From positions 930,001 to 994,000 of the forward strand of contig NZ_CP102247.1 of assembly GCF_024599655.1 (NCBI RefSeq): 64,000 nt of DNA, in the 5' to 3' direction. The notes under the pieces are model-generated. The model did not search any database, was not told the DNA's origin, and saw only the letters and a program-made list of their open reading frames with translations. Both the position numbers and the translations under genes were made by a program. This stretch comes from Enterobacter asburiae. GTDB taxonomy: Bacteria; Pseudomonadota; Gammaproteobacteria; Enterobacterales; Enterobacteriaceae. Position 1 is the first letter of the stretch. Every line of letters starts with the position of its first letter. Shown here piece after piece: positions 51,108 to 61,042 of the stretch.

Positions 51108-54100
51108 ATGTTAAGGGTCTACCACTCAAATCGTCTGGACGTGCTGGAAGCACTGATGGAATTTATCGTTGAGCGCGAGCGGCTTGACGATCCTTTTGAG
51201 CCCGAAATGGTGCTGGTGCAGAGCACCGGTATGGCACAGTGGCTGCAAATGTCGCTTTCCCGTAAATTTGGCATAGCCGCGAATATTGATTTCCCGCTGC
51301 CCGCGAGCTTTATCTGGGACATGTTCGTTCGCGTGTTGCCGGACATCCCGGAGCAGAGCGCCTTTAACAAGCAGAGCATGAGCTGGAAGCTGATGGCGCT
51401 GCTGCCGGACATGCTGCAGCGCGATGAATTCGCCATGCTGCGCCACTACCTCAATGACGATACCGATAAGCGCAAGCTGTTCCAGCTGGCGTCGCGCACT
51501 GCCGATCTCTACGACCAATACCTTGTTTACCGTTCTGACTGGTTAATTCGTTGGGAAGCGGGTGAGTTGATTGAAGGGCTACCGGAGGCGCAAATATGGC
51601 AGGCACCGCTGTGGAAAGCGCTGGTAGCGTATACGGAGAAACTTGGCCAGCCAAAGTGGCACCGTGCCAATCTTTACGATCGGTTCATCTCGATACTTGA
51701 AAATGCGTCGGAGCGCCCGGCCCGACTGCCGTCACGCGTCTTTATCTGCGGGATATCCGCATTACCCCCTGTCTACCTGAAGGCGTTACATGCGCTGGGT
51801 AAGCATATTGATATCCATATTTTGTTTACCAACCCTTGCCGACAATACTGGGGGGATATCCTCGACGAACGTTGGCTTGCCCGGCTGGTTACCCGCCAAA
51901 GAAAACGCCTTTTTGAAGAGCGTGCCGTCCCGCTGTTTAAAGACGGCTCGACTGCCGGGCAGCTTTTCGATGAAGACGGTATCCAGAACCTGCCCAATCC
52001 GCTGCTTGCCTCATGGGGGAAGCTGGGGCGTGACTACATTCACATGCTTTCAGACATCACTTCATCAGGGGAAGGCGACGTGGATGCCTTTGTCGAGATT
52101 ACCCCCGATAGCCTGCTTCACCATATTCAGCTGGATATTCTGGATCTGGAAAACCGTGCCGTGATGGGCGTAACGGCGAATGAGTTCGAGCGTAGCGACA
52201 GCAAGCGGAAGCTGGACGCTGACGATCGCAGCATTACGATCCATGTTTGCCATAGCCCACAGCGTGAGGTCGAAGTGCTTCACGACCAGCTGCTGGCGAT
52301 GCTGCAGGACGATCCCGAACTGACACCACGCGATATTGTGGTGATGGTGGCGGATATCGACAGCTACAGTCCCTTTATTCAGGCCGTCTTTGGCAGTGCG
52401 ACGGGCGAGCGATACCTGCCTTACGCTATCTCTGACCGTCGTGCCCGCCAGTCGCATCCGGCACTGCAGGCATTTATCACTCTGCTTTCACTGCCGGATA
52501 GCCGCTTTATCTCCGAAGATGTCCTGGCGTTATTGGATGTTCCCGTGCTGGCTGCACGCTTCAACATCAATGAAGAGGGTCTGCGCTACCTTCGCCAGTG
52601 GGTGAATGAGTCCGGCGTTCGCTGGGGGATCGATGACGATAATGTTCAGGAATTCGAACTCCCCCCAACCGGGCAGCACACGTGGCGATTTGGCCTGACG
52701 CGTATGCTGCTGGGCTACGCCATGGAGAGCAGCCAGGGCGAGTGGAACGAGGTACTGCCTTACGATGAGTCCAGCGGGTTAATTGCTGAGCTGGTGGGGC
52801 ATCTAGCGTCACTCCTGATGCAGCTTAACTGCTGGCGACACGAGCTGCTGCAGCCGCGTCCGCTTGACGCGTGGCTTCCGGTTTGCAGGGCGTTGCTTAA
52901 TGATTTCTTCCTGCCAGACAGTGACACCGAAGCGGCAATGGCGCTCATTGAAACGCAGTGGCAGGCTATCATCGACGAAGGCGTGAATTCCCACTATCAG
53001 GAGGCCATCCCGCTGTCGCTGTTGAGGGATGAGCTGACGCAGCGGCTCGATCAGGAGCGAATCAGCCAGCGTTTCCTGGCTGGCCCCATCAATATCTGCA
53101 CCCTGATGCCAATGCGTTCTATCCCGTTTAAAGTGGTCTGTCTGCTTGGCATGAACGACGGCGTTTATCCCCGCGCGCTGGCGCCGTTGGGGTTCGATTT
53201 GATGAGCGCAAATCCAAAACGTGGCGACCGTAGCCGCCGTGATGATGACCGCTACCTCTTCCTTGAGGCGCTCATTTCTGCCCAGAATAAGCTCTATATC
53301 AGCTATATCGGCCGTTCTATTCAGGACAACAGCGAGCGTTTTCCCTCCGTTCTGGTGCAGGAGCTGGTGGACTATATCGGCCAGAGCCACTATCTGCCGG
53401 GGGATGAAGAGCGCAACTGCGATGAAACCGAGCAGAGGGTGAAAGCCCATATCACCTGTTTCCACAGCCGCATGCCGTTTGACCCGGTGAACTACACGGC
53501 CAGCGAGCGCCAGAGCTATGCACAGGAGTGGCTACCGGCGGCGAAAAGGGAGGGGAATGCGCACACGGATTTCATTCAGACGCTTGACCCGCTGCCCATT
53601 AAAACCCTGACCTTCGAACAGCTTCAGCGGTTTTGGGCGCATCCGGTGCGGGCCTTCTTCCAGCAACGATTGCAGGTCAACTTCCGTTCTGAAGAGAGCG
53701 AAATTCCTGATGCGGAGCCTTTTACGCTGGAAGGGCTGGAGCGCTATCAGCTAAACCTCCAGCTGCTGAATGCGCTGGTTGAAGAGGAAGATGCTGACAA
53801 ACTTTACCGCCGCTACCGTGCTGCAGGGCAGTTGCCCTATGGGGCGTTCGGGGAAATTGTCTGGGAGGCGCAGTGTCAGGAGATGACCGCCCTGGCGGAG
53901 CGCGTGAGAGCGTGTCGGCAGCCGGGCAAAAGTATTGAAATCGATCTCAACTGCAGTGGCGTAGAGCTCACGGGCTGGTTAACCCAGGTTCAGCCGGACG
54001 GGCTGCTGCGCTGGCGGCCCTCTATGCTGAGCGTTTCACAGGGGGTGCAACTCTGGCTGGAACATCTTGTCTACAGTGCGGGTGGTCATAAAGGTGAAAG

Positions 54101-54482
54101 CCGGATTTTCGTGCGCAAAGACGGCGAATGGCGCTTCCCGCCGATGGAGTCTGAAGAGGCGTTACGGTACCTGTCTTTGTACATTGAGGGCTACCGTCAG
54201 GGAATGAACAAACCGCTCCTGTTACTGCCGGAAAGTGGCGGAGCGTGGATAAAAGCCTGTTATGACGCGCAGAATGATGCGATGTTAACGGATGAGGCTT
54301 CGCTGCAGAAAGCACGCAGTAAATTCATGCAGGCCTACGAAGGTAACATGATGGTGCGTGGCGAAGGTGAAGATGTGTGGTATCAGCGCTTATGGCGAAC
54401 CCTTGAGCCAGAGTACTTCGAGGCAATCACGGAAGAGGCGCAGCGCTACCTGCTGCCGTTGTTTAAATTTAATCAGTCCTGA
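51108..54482 (+). CDS. recC: Exodeoxyribonuclease V gamma subunit RecC
   Basis: RecC holds the RecBCD complex together, splits the duplex and recognises Chi. It is 1124 aa (E. coli 1122). The helicase-like N-terminal folds lack working Walker motifs, as known for RecC. Conserved segments include LRVYHSNRLDVLE at the start and VYPRALAPLGFDLMS in the middle. It heads the recC-ptrA-recB-recD cluster, with ptrA between recC and recB as in E. coli. Confidence 0.97.
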   Translation: MLRVYHSNRLDVLEALMEFIVERERLDDPFEPEMVLVQSTGMAQWLQMSLSRKFGIAANIDFPLPASFIWDMFVRVLPDIPEQSAFNKQSMSWKLMALLPDMLQRDEFAMLRHYLNDDTDKRKLFQLASRTADLYDQYLVYRSDWLIRWEAGELIEGLPEAQIWQAPLWKALVAYTEKLGQPKWHRANLYDRFISILENASERPARLPSRVFICGISALPPVYLKALHALGKHIDIHILFTNPCRQYWGDILDERWLARLVTRQRKRLFEERAVPLFKDGSTAGQLFDEDGIQNLPNPLLASWGKLGRDYIHMLSDITSSGEGDVDAFVEITPDSLLHHIQLDILDLENRAVMGVTANEFERSDSKRKLDADDRSITIHVCHSPQREVEVLHDQLLAMLQDDPELTPRDIVVMVADIDSYSPFIQAVFGSATGERYLPYAISDRRARQSHPALQAFITLLSLPDSRFISEDVLALLDVPVLAARFNINEEGLRYLRQWVNESGVRWGIDDDNVQEFELPPTGQHTWRFGLTRMLLGYAMESSQGEWNEVLPYDESSGLIAELVGHLASLLMQLNCWRHELLQPRPLDAWLPVCRALLNDFFLPDSDTEAAMALIETQWQAIIDEGVNSHYQEAIPLSLLRDELTQRLDQERISQRFLAGPINICTLMPMRSIPFKVVCLLGMNDGVYPRALAPLGFDLMSANPKRGDRSRRDDDRYLFLEALISAQNKLYISYIGRSIQDNSERFPSVLVQELVDYIGQSHYLPGDEERNCDETEQRVKAHITCFHSRMPFDPVNYTASERQSYAQEWLPAAKREGNAHTDFIQTLDPLPIKTLTFEQLQRFWAHPVRAFFQQRLQVNFRSEESEIPDAEPFTLEGLERYQLNLQLLNALVEEEDADKLYRRYRAAGQLPYGAFGEIVWEAQCQEMTALAERVRACRQPGKSIEIDLNCSGVELTGWLTQVQPDGLLRWRPSMLSVSQGVQLWLEHLVYSAGGHKGESRIFVRKDGEWRFPPMESEEALRYLSLYIEGYRQGMNKPLLLLPESGGAWIKACYDAQNDAMLTDEASLQKARSKFMQAYEGNMMVRGEGEDVWYQRLWRTLEPEYFEAITEEAQRYLLPLFKFNQS

Positions 54483-54620
54483 GCGCTGTATAAAAATTGC
54501 GCAGCATGAGGTGTTCATTTATGATGCACTTCTTATCACGGACTGATGTACCCAATAAAGAGATGTTGGCGTGTCCAGCACGCAATGTGTTAATGATGTA
54601 GCCGTGATAAAGAGGTCGTA

Positions 54621-57503
54621 ATGCCAGGCAGCACCTTGTTTAAAGCGTTTGTTTTGTTTGTCGCCCTCTGGGCACCTGTCACTCAGGCAGACTCCGGTTG
54701 GCAACCCGTTCAGGAAACTATTCGTAAAAGCGAAAAAGATACCCGTCAATATCAGGCTATTCGTCTTGATAACGGCATGACCGTACTGCTGGTTTCCGAT
54801 CCGCAGGCGGTGAAATCCCTTTCGGCATTAGTGGTGCCGGTTGGATCGCTGGAAGATCCTGACGCTCATCCTGGGCTTGCACACTATCTGGAACATATGA
54901 CGCTGATGGGGTCAAAAAAATACCCGCAGCCAGATAGCCTGTCCGAATTTCTGAAAATGCATGGCGGCAGCCACAATGCCAGCACGGCACCGTACCGCAC
55001 GGCCTTTTATCTTGAAGTCGAAAATGATGCGCTGGAAGGCGCGGTCGATCGCCTTGCTGATTCCATCGCCGCCCCCTTGCTGGATAAAAAATATGCCGAT
55101 CGTGAACGCAATGCGGTGAATGCCGAACTGACAATGGCCCGCACGCGAGACGGTATGCGCATGGCCCAGGTCAGCGCTGAAACCATCAACCCTGCGCACC
55201 CGGGTTCGCGTTTCTCCGGCGGTAACCTGGAGACGTTAAGCGACAAACCGAACAGCCCGGTGCTTGATGCCCTGCACGCGTTTCGCGATAAATACTACTC
55301 TGCCAACCTGATGAAAGCGGTCATCTACAGCAATAAACCGTTGCCAGAACTGGCAGGCATGGCGGCTAAAACGTTTGGCCGGGTGCCGAATAAAAATATC
55401 GATCTGCCGCAGATAGACGTACCGGTTGTCACGGACGCGCAAAAAGGGATCGTTATCCACTACGTACCGGCGCTGCCGCGCAAAGTGCTGCGCGTGGAAT
55501 TCCGCATCGATAACAACACCGCACAGTTTCGCAGTAAAACCGATGAGCTGGTGGCCTACCTGATAGGTAACCGTAGCCCGGGTACGCTTTCTGACTGGCT
55601 GCAAAAACAGGGGCTGGTGGAAGGTATTCGCGCCGATTCCGATCCGGTTGTGAACGGCAATAGCGGCGTGCTGGCGATCTCCGCCACCCTGACCGACAAA
55701 GGGCTGGCAAACCGTGATGAAGTGGTGGCGGCGATCTTCAGCTACCTCTCTCTACTGCGTGAAAAAGGCGTCGATAAGCGCTATTTTGATGAACTCGCCC
55801 ACGTGCTGGATCTCGATTTCCGTTACCCGTCCATTACCCGCGACATGGATTACGTAGAGTGGCTGGCGGATACTATGATCCGCGTGCCGGTGGAACACAC
55901 CCTCGACGCGGTGAATATTGCCGACCGGTATGACGCCGAGGCGGTAAAATCCCGGCTGGCGATGATGACGCCGGAGAATGCCCGCATCTGGTACATCAGC
56001 CCGAATGAACCGCATAACAAGACGGCGTATTTTGTCGATGCCCCCTATCAGGTGGATAAAATCAGCGCGCAGACCTTCGCCGACTGGCAGAAGAAGGCCG
56101 GGGAGATTGCGTTGAAGCTGCCGGAGCTGAACCCCTATATTCCGGATGACTTCTCGCTGACCAAAACGACTCAAGATTACCCGCACCCGGCGCTTATCAT
56201 TGATGAGCCGACGCTGCGCGTGGTGTATACCCCCAGCCGCTATTTCGCAAGCGAGCCAAAGGCCGATGTCAGCGTGGTGCTGCGTAACCCGAAAGCGATG
56301 AACAGCGCCAAAAATCAGGTGATGTTCGCGCTCAATGACTATCTCGCCGGAATTGCGCTCGATCAGCTTAGCAATCAGGCGGCCGTGGGTGGGATCAGCT
56401 TCTCCACCAACGCCAACAACGGTTTGATGCTCAATGCAAACGGCTATACCCAGCGTTTGCCTCAGCTGTTCCAGGCACTGCTGGAGGGGTATTTCAGCTA
56501 CACGCCGACGGAAGAGCAGCTTGAGCAGGCCAAATCGTGGTATGCGCAGATGATGGATTCTGCGGAGAAGGGTAAAGCCTACGATCTGGCGCTTATGCCA
56601 GCGCAAATGCTGTCGCAAGTTCCTTATTTCCAGCGTGAAGACCGCCGCGCGCTGTTGCCTTCGATCACCTTAAAAGACGTGCTGGCTTACCGTGACGCGC
56701 TGAAAACCAACACGCGCCCGGAATTCCTGATCGTCGGCAACATGAGTGAGGATCAGGCCAAAACGCTGGCGGAGAATGTGCGCACTCAGCTCGGTTCGAA
56801 GGGCGACGAGTGGTGCCGCAATCAGGACGTGCTGGTTGAGAAAAAACAGAACGTGATTTTTGAAAAGACGGGTAACAGCACGGATTCCGCGCTGGCCACG
56901 GTATTTGTGCCAACGGGCTATGATGAATTCGCCAGCTCGGCGCAGAGTGCCGTGCTGGGGCAAATTATTCAGCCGTGGTTCTATAACCAGTTGCGTACAG
57001 AAGAGCAGCTTGGCTACGCGGTGTTTGCCTTCTCCATGAACGTAGGCCGACAGTGGGGTCTGGGTTTCCTGCTGCAAAGCAGCGATAAACAGCCGGCGTA
57101 TCTCTGGCAGCGTTACCAGGCCTTCTTCCCGCAGGTGGAAGCAAAACTGCGCGCCATGAAGCCGGAAGAGTTTGCTCAGATCCAGCAGGCCGTCATCGCG
57201 CAGGTGATGCAGCCGCCGCAGACGCTGGGTGAAGAAGCCTCGCAGCTGAGCAAAGATTTCGATCGCGGTAATCTGAAATTTGATTCGCGTGATAAAGTAG
57301 TGGCCGAGATAAAACAGCTGACGCCGCAGAAGGTTGCCGACTTCTTCCATCAGGCGGTCATTAAGCCGCAGGGTATGACCATTCTGTCCCAGGTTTCCGG
57401 TAGCCAGAACGGGAAAACGGAGTACGTGAACCCGAAAGGCTGGAAGGTCTGGAAGAGCGTCAGCGCGCTGCAGCAATCTATGCCCTGGAGTAAGAAAGAA
57501 TGA
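54621..57503 (+). CDS. ptrA: Protease III (pitrilysin), periplasmic
   Basis: An M16 zinc metallopeptidase of 960 aa (E. coli 962) that degrades small peptides and damaged proteins in the periplasm. The signal peptide should be cut after TQA at 23. The inverted zinc motif HYLEH lies in GLAHYLEHMTLMG, with the distal Glu in NAVNAELTMA. Three more M16 domains follow. It overlaps recB by 4 bp (ATGA). Confidence 0.97.
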   Translation: MPGSTLFKAFVLFVALWAPVTQADSGWQPVQETIRKSEKDTRQYQAIRLDNGMTVLLVSDPQAVKSLSALVVPVGSLEDPDAHPGLAHYLEHMTLMGSKKYPQPDSLSEFLKMHGGSHNASTAPYRTAFYLEVENDALEGAVDRLADSIAAPLLDKKYADRERNAVNAELTMARTRDGMRMAQVSAETINPAHPGSRFSGGNLETLSDKPNSPVLDALHAFRDKYYSANLMKAVIYSNKPLPELAGMAAKTFGRVPNKNIDLPQIDVPVVTDAQKGIVIHYVPALPRKVLRVEFRIDNNTAQFRSKTDELVAYLIGNRSPGTLSDWLQKQGLVEGIRADSDPVVNGNSGVLAISATLTDKGLANRDEVVAAIFSYLSLLREKGVDKRYFDELAHVLDLDFRYPSITRDMDYVEWLADTMIRVPVEHTLDAVNIADRYDAEAVKSRLAMMTPENARIWYISPNEPHNKTAYFVDAPYQVDKISAQTFADWQKKAGEIALKLPELNPYIPDDFSLTKTTQDYPHPALIIDEPTLRVVYTPSRYFASEPKADVSVVLRNPKAMNSAKNQVMFALNDYLAGIALDQLSNQAAVGGISFSTNANNGLMLNANGYTQRLPQLFQALLEGYFSYTPTEEQLEQAKSWYAQMMDSAEKGKAYDLALMPAQMLSQVPYFQREDRRALLPSITLKDVLAYRDALKTNTRPEFLIVGNMSEDQAKTLAENVRTQLGSKGDEWCRNQDVLVEKKQNVIFEKTGNSTDSALATVFVPTGYDEFASSAQSAVLGQIIQPWFYNQLRTEEQLGYAVFAFSMNVGRQWGLGFLLQSSDKQPAYLWQRYQAFFPQVEAKLRAMKPEEFAQIQQAVIAQVMQPPQTLGEEASQLSKDFDRGNLKFDSRDKVVAEIKQLTPQKVADFFHQAVIKPQGMTILSQVSGSQNGKTEYVNPKGWKVWKSVSALQQSMPWSKKE

Positions 57504-60500
57504 CCGATACCGCTGAGTCCCTTGATCCCTTACGTTTACCTCTGCAGGGTGAACGATTGATTGAAGCCTCAGCGGGAACGGGAAAAACCTTCACCATTGC
57601 CGCTCTCTATCTGCGTCTGCTGCTGGGGCTTGGCGGTAACGCGGCTTTTCCACGCCCTTTGAGCGTGGAAGAGCTGCTGGTGGTCACCTTCACCGAGGCT
57701 GCCACCGCTGAGCTGCGGGGCCGTATTCGTACCAATATCCACGAGCTGCGCATCGCCTGTCTGCGTCAGAGCACGGATAACCCTCTCTACGCGAGCCTTC
57801 TGGAAGAGATTGCCGATAAGCAACAGGCAGCCCAGTGGCTGCTCCTCGCCGAACGGCAGATGGATGAAGCGTCCGTCTTCACCATTCACGGTTTTTGCCA
57901 GCGCATGCTGAGCCTGAATGCGTTTGAATCCGGCATGCTGTTTGAACAGCAGCTTATTGAAGATGAATCCGTGCTTCGCTATCAGGCCTGCGCGGATTTC
58001 TGGCGTCGCCATTGCTACCCCTTACAGCGCGATATCGCCGAAGCGGTACATGCGTTGTGGAAGGGCCCGGAGGCGCTGCTGCGCGCTATCGATCGTTATC
58101 TGCAGGGGGAAGCGCCGGTCATCAAATCCCCGCCGCCTGCGGATGAAACCCTGGCCTCACGGCATGAAAAAATCATCGCGCAGATTGCCGACATCAAGCA
58201 AAAATGGATTGAGTCCGTTGGCGAGATTGACGCAATCATCGAAAATTCCGGGATTGACCGACGCAAGTTTAACCGCGGCAACCAGGGGAAATGGATCGAC
58301 AAGATCAGCGCCTGGGCGCAGGAAGAGACGCGAGGCTATCAGCTCCCGGACGCGCTGGAAAAATTTTCCCGACGTTTCCTGGTTGAACGGACCAAAGCCG
58401 ACGGCATTGTGCCTGAGCATCCCCTGTTTGTGGCGATTGAAACCCTGCTGGCTGAGCCCTTAACGCTCAACGATCTGATAATCACTCGCGCCATGACCGA
58501 AATTCGAGAAGCCGTCGCGCGTGAAAAACGCCGCCGGGGTGAGCTGGGGTTCGACGATATGCTGAGCCGCCTCGATGCGGCGCTGTGCAGTGAGAACGGC
58601 GAAGCGCTTGCCGCCGCGATTCGCACCCGTTTCCCGGTGGCGATGATTGACGAATTTCAGGATACCGACCCTCAGCAATACCGCATTTTCCGCCGTATCT
58701 GGCGCCAGCAGCCCGGCACCGCGCTGTTGTTAATCGGCGATCCGAAACAGGCCATTTACGCCTTCCGCGGTGCGGATATTTTCACCTACATGAAAGCCCG
58801 CAGCGAGGTTGACGCGCACTACACGCTCGACACCAACTGGCGCTCCTCTCCCGGCATGGTGGAAAGCGTCAACGCACTCTTCAGCCGTATGGATACGGCG
58901 TTTATGTTCAGGGAGATCCCGTTTCAGCCGGTAAAATTCGCCGAGAAAAATGCCTCGTTGCGCTTCGAGTTCAACGGCGCGACGCAGCCTGCCATGAACT
59001 TCTGGCTGCTGGACGGGGAAGGCTGCGGCGTTGCCGACTATCAAAATGCCATGGCCCAGCACTGTGCCGCACAAATCCGCGACTGGCTCAGTGCGGGCAC
59101 GCGCGGTGAAGCGCTGCTGTGGAAAGGGGATAAATCTGCCCCCGTAAAGGCATCCGATATCACGGTGCTGGTGCGCAGCCGTCAGGAGGCAGCACTCATC
59201 CGCGACGCCCTGACGTTACTGAATATTCCCTCCGTCTACCTCTCAAACCGCGACAGCGTCTTTGAAACGCTGGAAGCGCAGGAGATGTTATGGCTGCTAC
59301 AGGCCGTGCTGGCTCCGGAGCGGGAAAGCACGCTGCGTAGCGCACTGGCGAGCGCGATGCTCGGGCTGAACGCGCGGGATATCGATGCGCTCAACAATGA
59401 CGAAGCCGCGTGGGATGCCGTGGTAGAAGAGTTTGTTCGCTACCGCGAAAAATGGCAGAAGCGCGGCGTGATGGCGATGGTGCGCGAGCTCATGGCACAG
59501 CGCCACATTGCCGAGAATATGCTGGCGACAGCGGGCGGCGAGCGCCGTTTGACCGATATTTTGCACATCAGCGAGCTGCTGCAAGAGGGGGGTACGCAGC
59601 TGGAGAGCGAGCACGCCCTCGTGCGCTGGCTGGCGCAGCAGATTGCCGACCCGAACAGCAATTCGTCCAGCCAGCAGATGCGCCTTGAGAGCGATAAACA
59701 TCTGGTGCAGATCGTCACCATTCACAAATCGAAAGGCCTGGAATATCCGCTGGTCTGGCTGCCGTTTATTGCCAATTACCGCGTGCAGGATCAGGCCTTT
59801 TACCACGATCGCGAGTCTTTTGAGGCGGTGCTCGATCTCAGCAACGCGGAGTCCAGCGTTGAGCTGGCAGAGGCCGAGCGTCTGGCGGAAGACCTGCGCC
59901 TGCTCTACGTCGCGCTGACCCGTTCGATCTGGCACTGTAGCCTGGGCGTTGCGCCGCTGTTCCGTCGCCGTGGCGAAAAGACCGGGGAGAGCGATTTTCA
60001 TCTGAGCGCGCTTGGGCGGCTTATTCAGCACGGCGAACCCAAAGACGCGGCGGGCCTGCGCCAGTGTATCGAATCCATTTGCTCTGAGCATGTTGCCCTG
60101 CATATTCCTTCGCTGCCCGACAACAGCCGCTGGCACATGCCGGAGCCGCACGAGTCAGATCTCCATGCCCGTCGGGTGGTACGCACGATTGCCGACGACT
60201 GGCGCGTCACCAGCTACTCCGGTTTACAGCAGCACGGGCAGAGTATTGCGCAGGATCTGATGCCAAAACTGGACGTGGATGCCGCAGGAGCCGGTAGCGT
60301 ACCCGTTGAGCCGGTGCTTACCCCGCACCAGTTCCCGCGCGGCGCCTCGCCGGGCACGTTTTTGCACAGCCTGTTTGAAGAGCTGGATTTTACCCAGCCG
60401 GTTTCCGAAGAGTGGGTACTGAAGATGTTACAGAGCGGCGGCTACGACGCACAGTGGCAGCCGGTTCTCACCGACTGGATCCGCGCTGTACTGCACGCGC

Positions 60501-61042
60501 CGCTCACAACGCAGGGGATCTCGCTGAGTCAGTTGACCGCCAAAAATAAGCAGGTGGAGATGGAGTTTTATCTCCCCATCACCAGCCCGCTCAGAGCCGA
60601 GGCGCTTGATGCGCTTATCCGCGAGTACGATCCGTTATCCGCCGGGTGCCCGCCGCTGAACTTCCGCCAGGTACAGGGGATGCTCAAAGGCTTTATCGAC
60701 CTGGTTTTCCGCCACGAAGGGCGCTACTACCTGCTGGATTACAAATCGAACTGGCTGGGTGAAAGCAGCGAAGCCTACACGCAGGACGCGATGGCCTCTG
60801 CCATGCAAATGCATCGCTACGATCTGCAGTACCAGCTTTACACTCTGGCGCTGCACCGTTACCTGCGTCATCGCATGGCCGATTACCGCTACGAAGCGCA
60901 TTTTGGCGGCGTCATTTACCTGTTCCTGCGCGGAGTGGATGCTAACGACCCGCGTTCCGGCGTCTTTAGTACGCGTCCGGCTGCGGAACTGATTGAAAAA
61001 ATGGATAACCTGTTTGCTGCAAGCACGGAGGAGGTGGCATGA
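57500..61042 (+). CDS. recB: Exodeoxyribonuclease V beta subunit RecB
   Basis: The 3'-5' helicase and nuclease subunit of RecBCD, 1180 aa, the E. coli length. Walker A is EASAGTGKT near residues 22-30. UvrD-family motifs include DEFQDTDPQQY, GDPKQAIYAFRGAD and HKSKGLEYPLVWLP. The C-terminal nuclease domain has D1080 and K1082 in LLDYKSNW. It overlaps ptrA and recD by 4 bp each (ATGA). Confidence 0.98.
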   Translation: MTDTAESLDPLRLPLQGERLIEASAGTGKTFTIAALYLRLLLGLGGNAAFPRPLSVEELLVVTFTEAATAELRGRIRTNIHELRIACLRQSTDNPLYASLLEEIADKQQAAQWLLLAERQMDEASVFTIHGFCQRMLSLNAFESGMLFEQQLIEDESVLRYQACADFWRRHCYPLQRDIAEAVHALWKGPEALLRAIDRYLQGEAPVIKSPPPADETLASRHEKIIAQIADIKQKWIESVGEIDAIIENSGIDRRKFNRGNQGKWIDKISAWAQEETRGYQLPDALEKFSRRFLVERTKADGIVPEHPLFVAIETLLAEPLTLNDLIITRAMTEIREAVAREKRRRGELGFDDMLSRLDAALCSENGEALAAAIRTRFPVAMIDEFQDTDPQQYRIFRRIWRQQPGTALLLIGDPKQAIYAFRGADIFTYMKARSEVDAHYTLDTNWRSSPGMVESVNALFSRMDTAFMFREIPFQPVKFAEKNASLRFEFNGATQPAMNFWLLDGEGCGVADYQNAMAQHCAAQIRDWLSAGTRGEALLWKGDKSAPVKASDITVLVRSRQEAALIRDALTLLNIPSVYLSNRDSVFETLEAQEMLWLLQAVLAPERESTLRSALASAMLGLNARDIDALNNDEAAWDAVVEEFVRYREKWQKRGVMAMVRELMAQRHIAENMLATAGGERRLTDILHISELLQEGGTQLESEHALVRWLAQQIADPNSNSSSQQMRLESDKHLVQIVTIHKSKGLEYPLVWLPFIANYRVQDQAFYHDRESFEAVLDLSNAESSVELAEAERLAEDLRLLYVALTRSIWHCSLGVAPLFRRRGEKTGESDFHLSALGRLIQHGEPKDAAGLRQCIESICSEHVALHIPSLPDNSRWHMPEPHESDLHARRVVRTIADDWRVTSYSGLQQHGQSIAQDLMPKLDVDAAGAGSVPVEPVLTPHQFPRGASPGTFLHSLFEELDFTQPVSEEWVLKMLQSGGYDAQWQPVLTDWIRAVLHAPLTTQGISLSQLTAKNKQVEMEFYLPITSPLRAEALDALIREYDPLSAGCPPLNFRQVQGMLKGFIDLVFRHEGRYYLLDYKSNWLGESSEAYTQDAMASAMQMHRYDLQYQLYTLALHRYLRHRMADYRYEAHFGGVIYLFLRGVDANDPRSGVFSTRPAAELIEKMDNLFAASTEEVA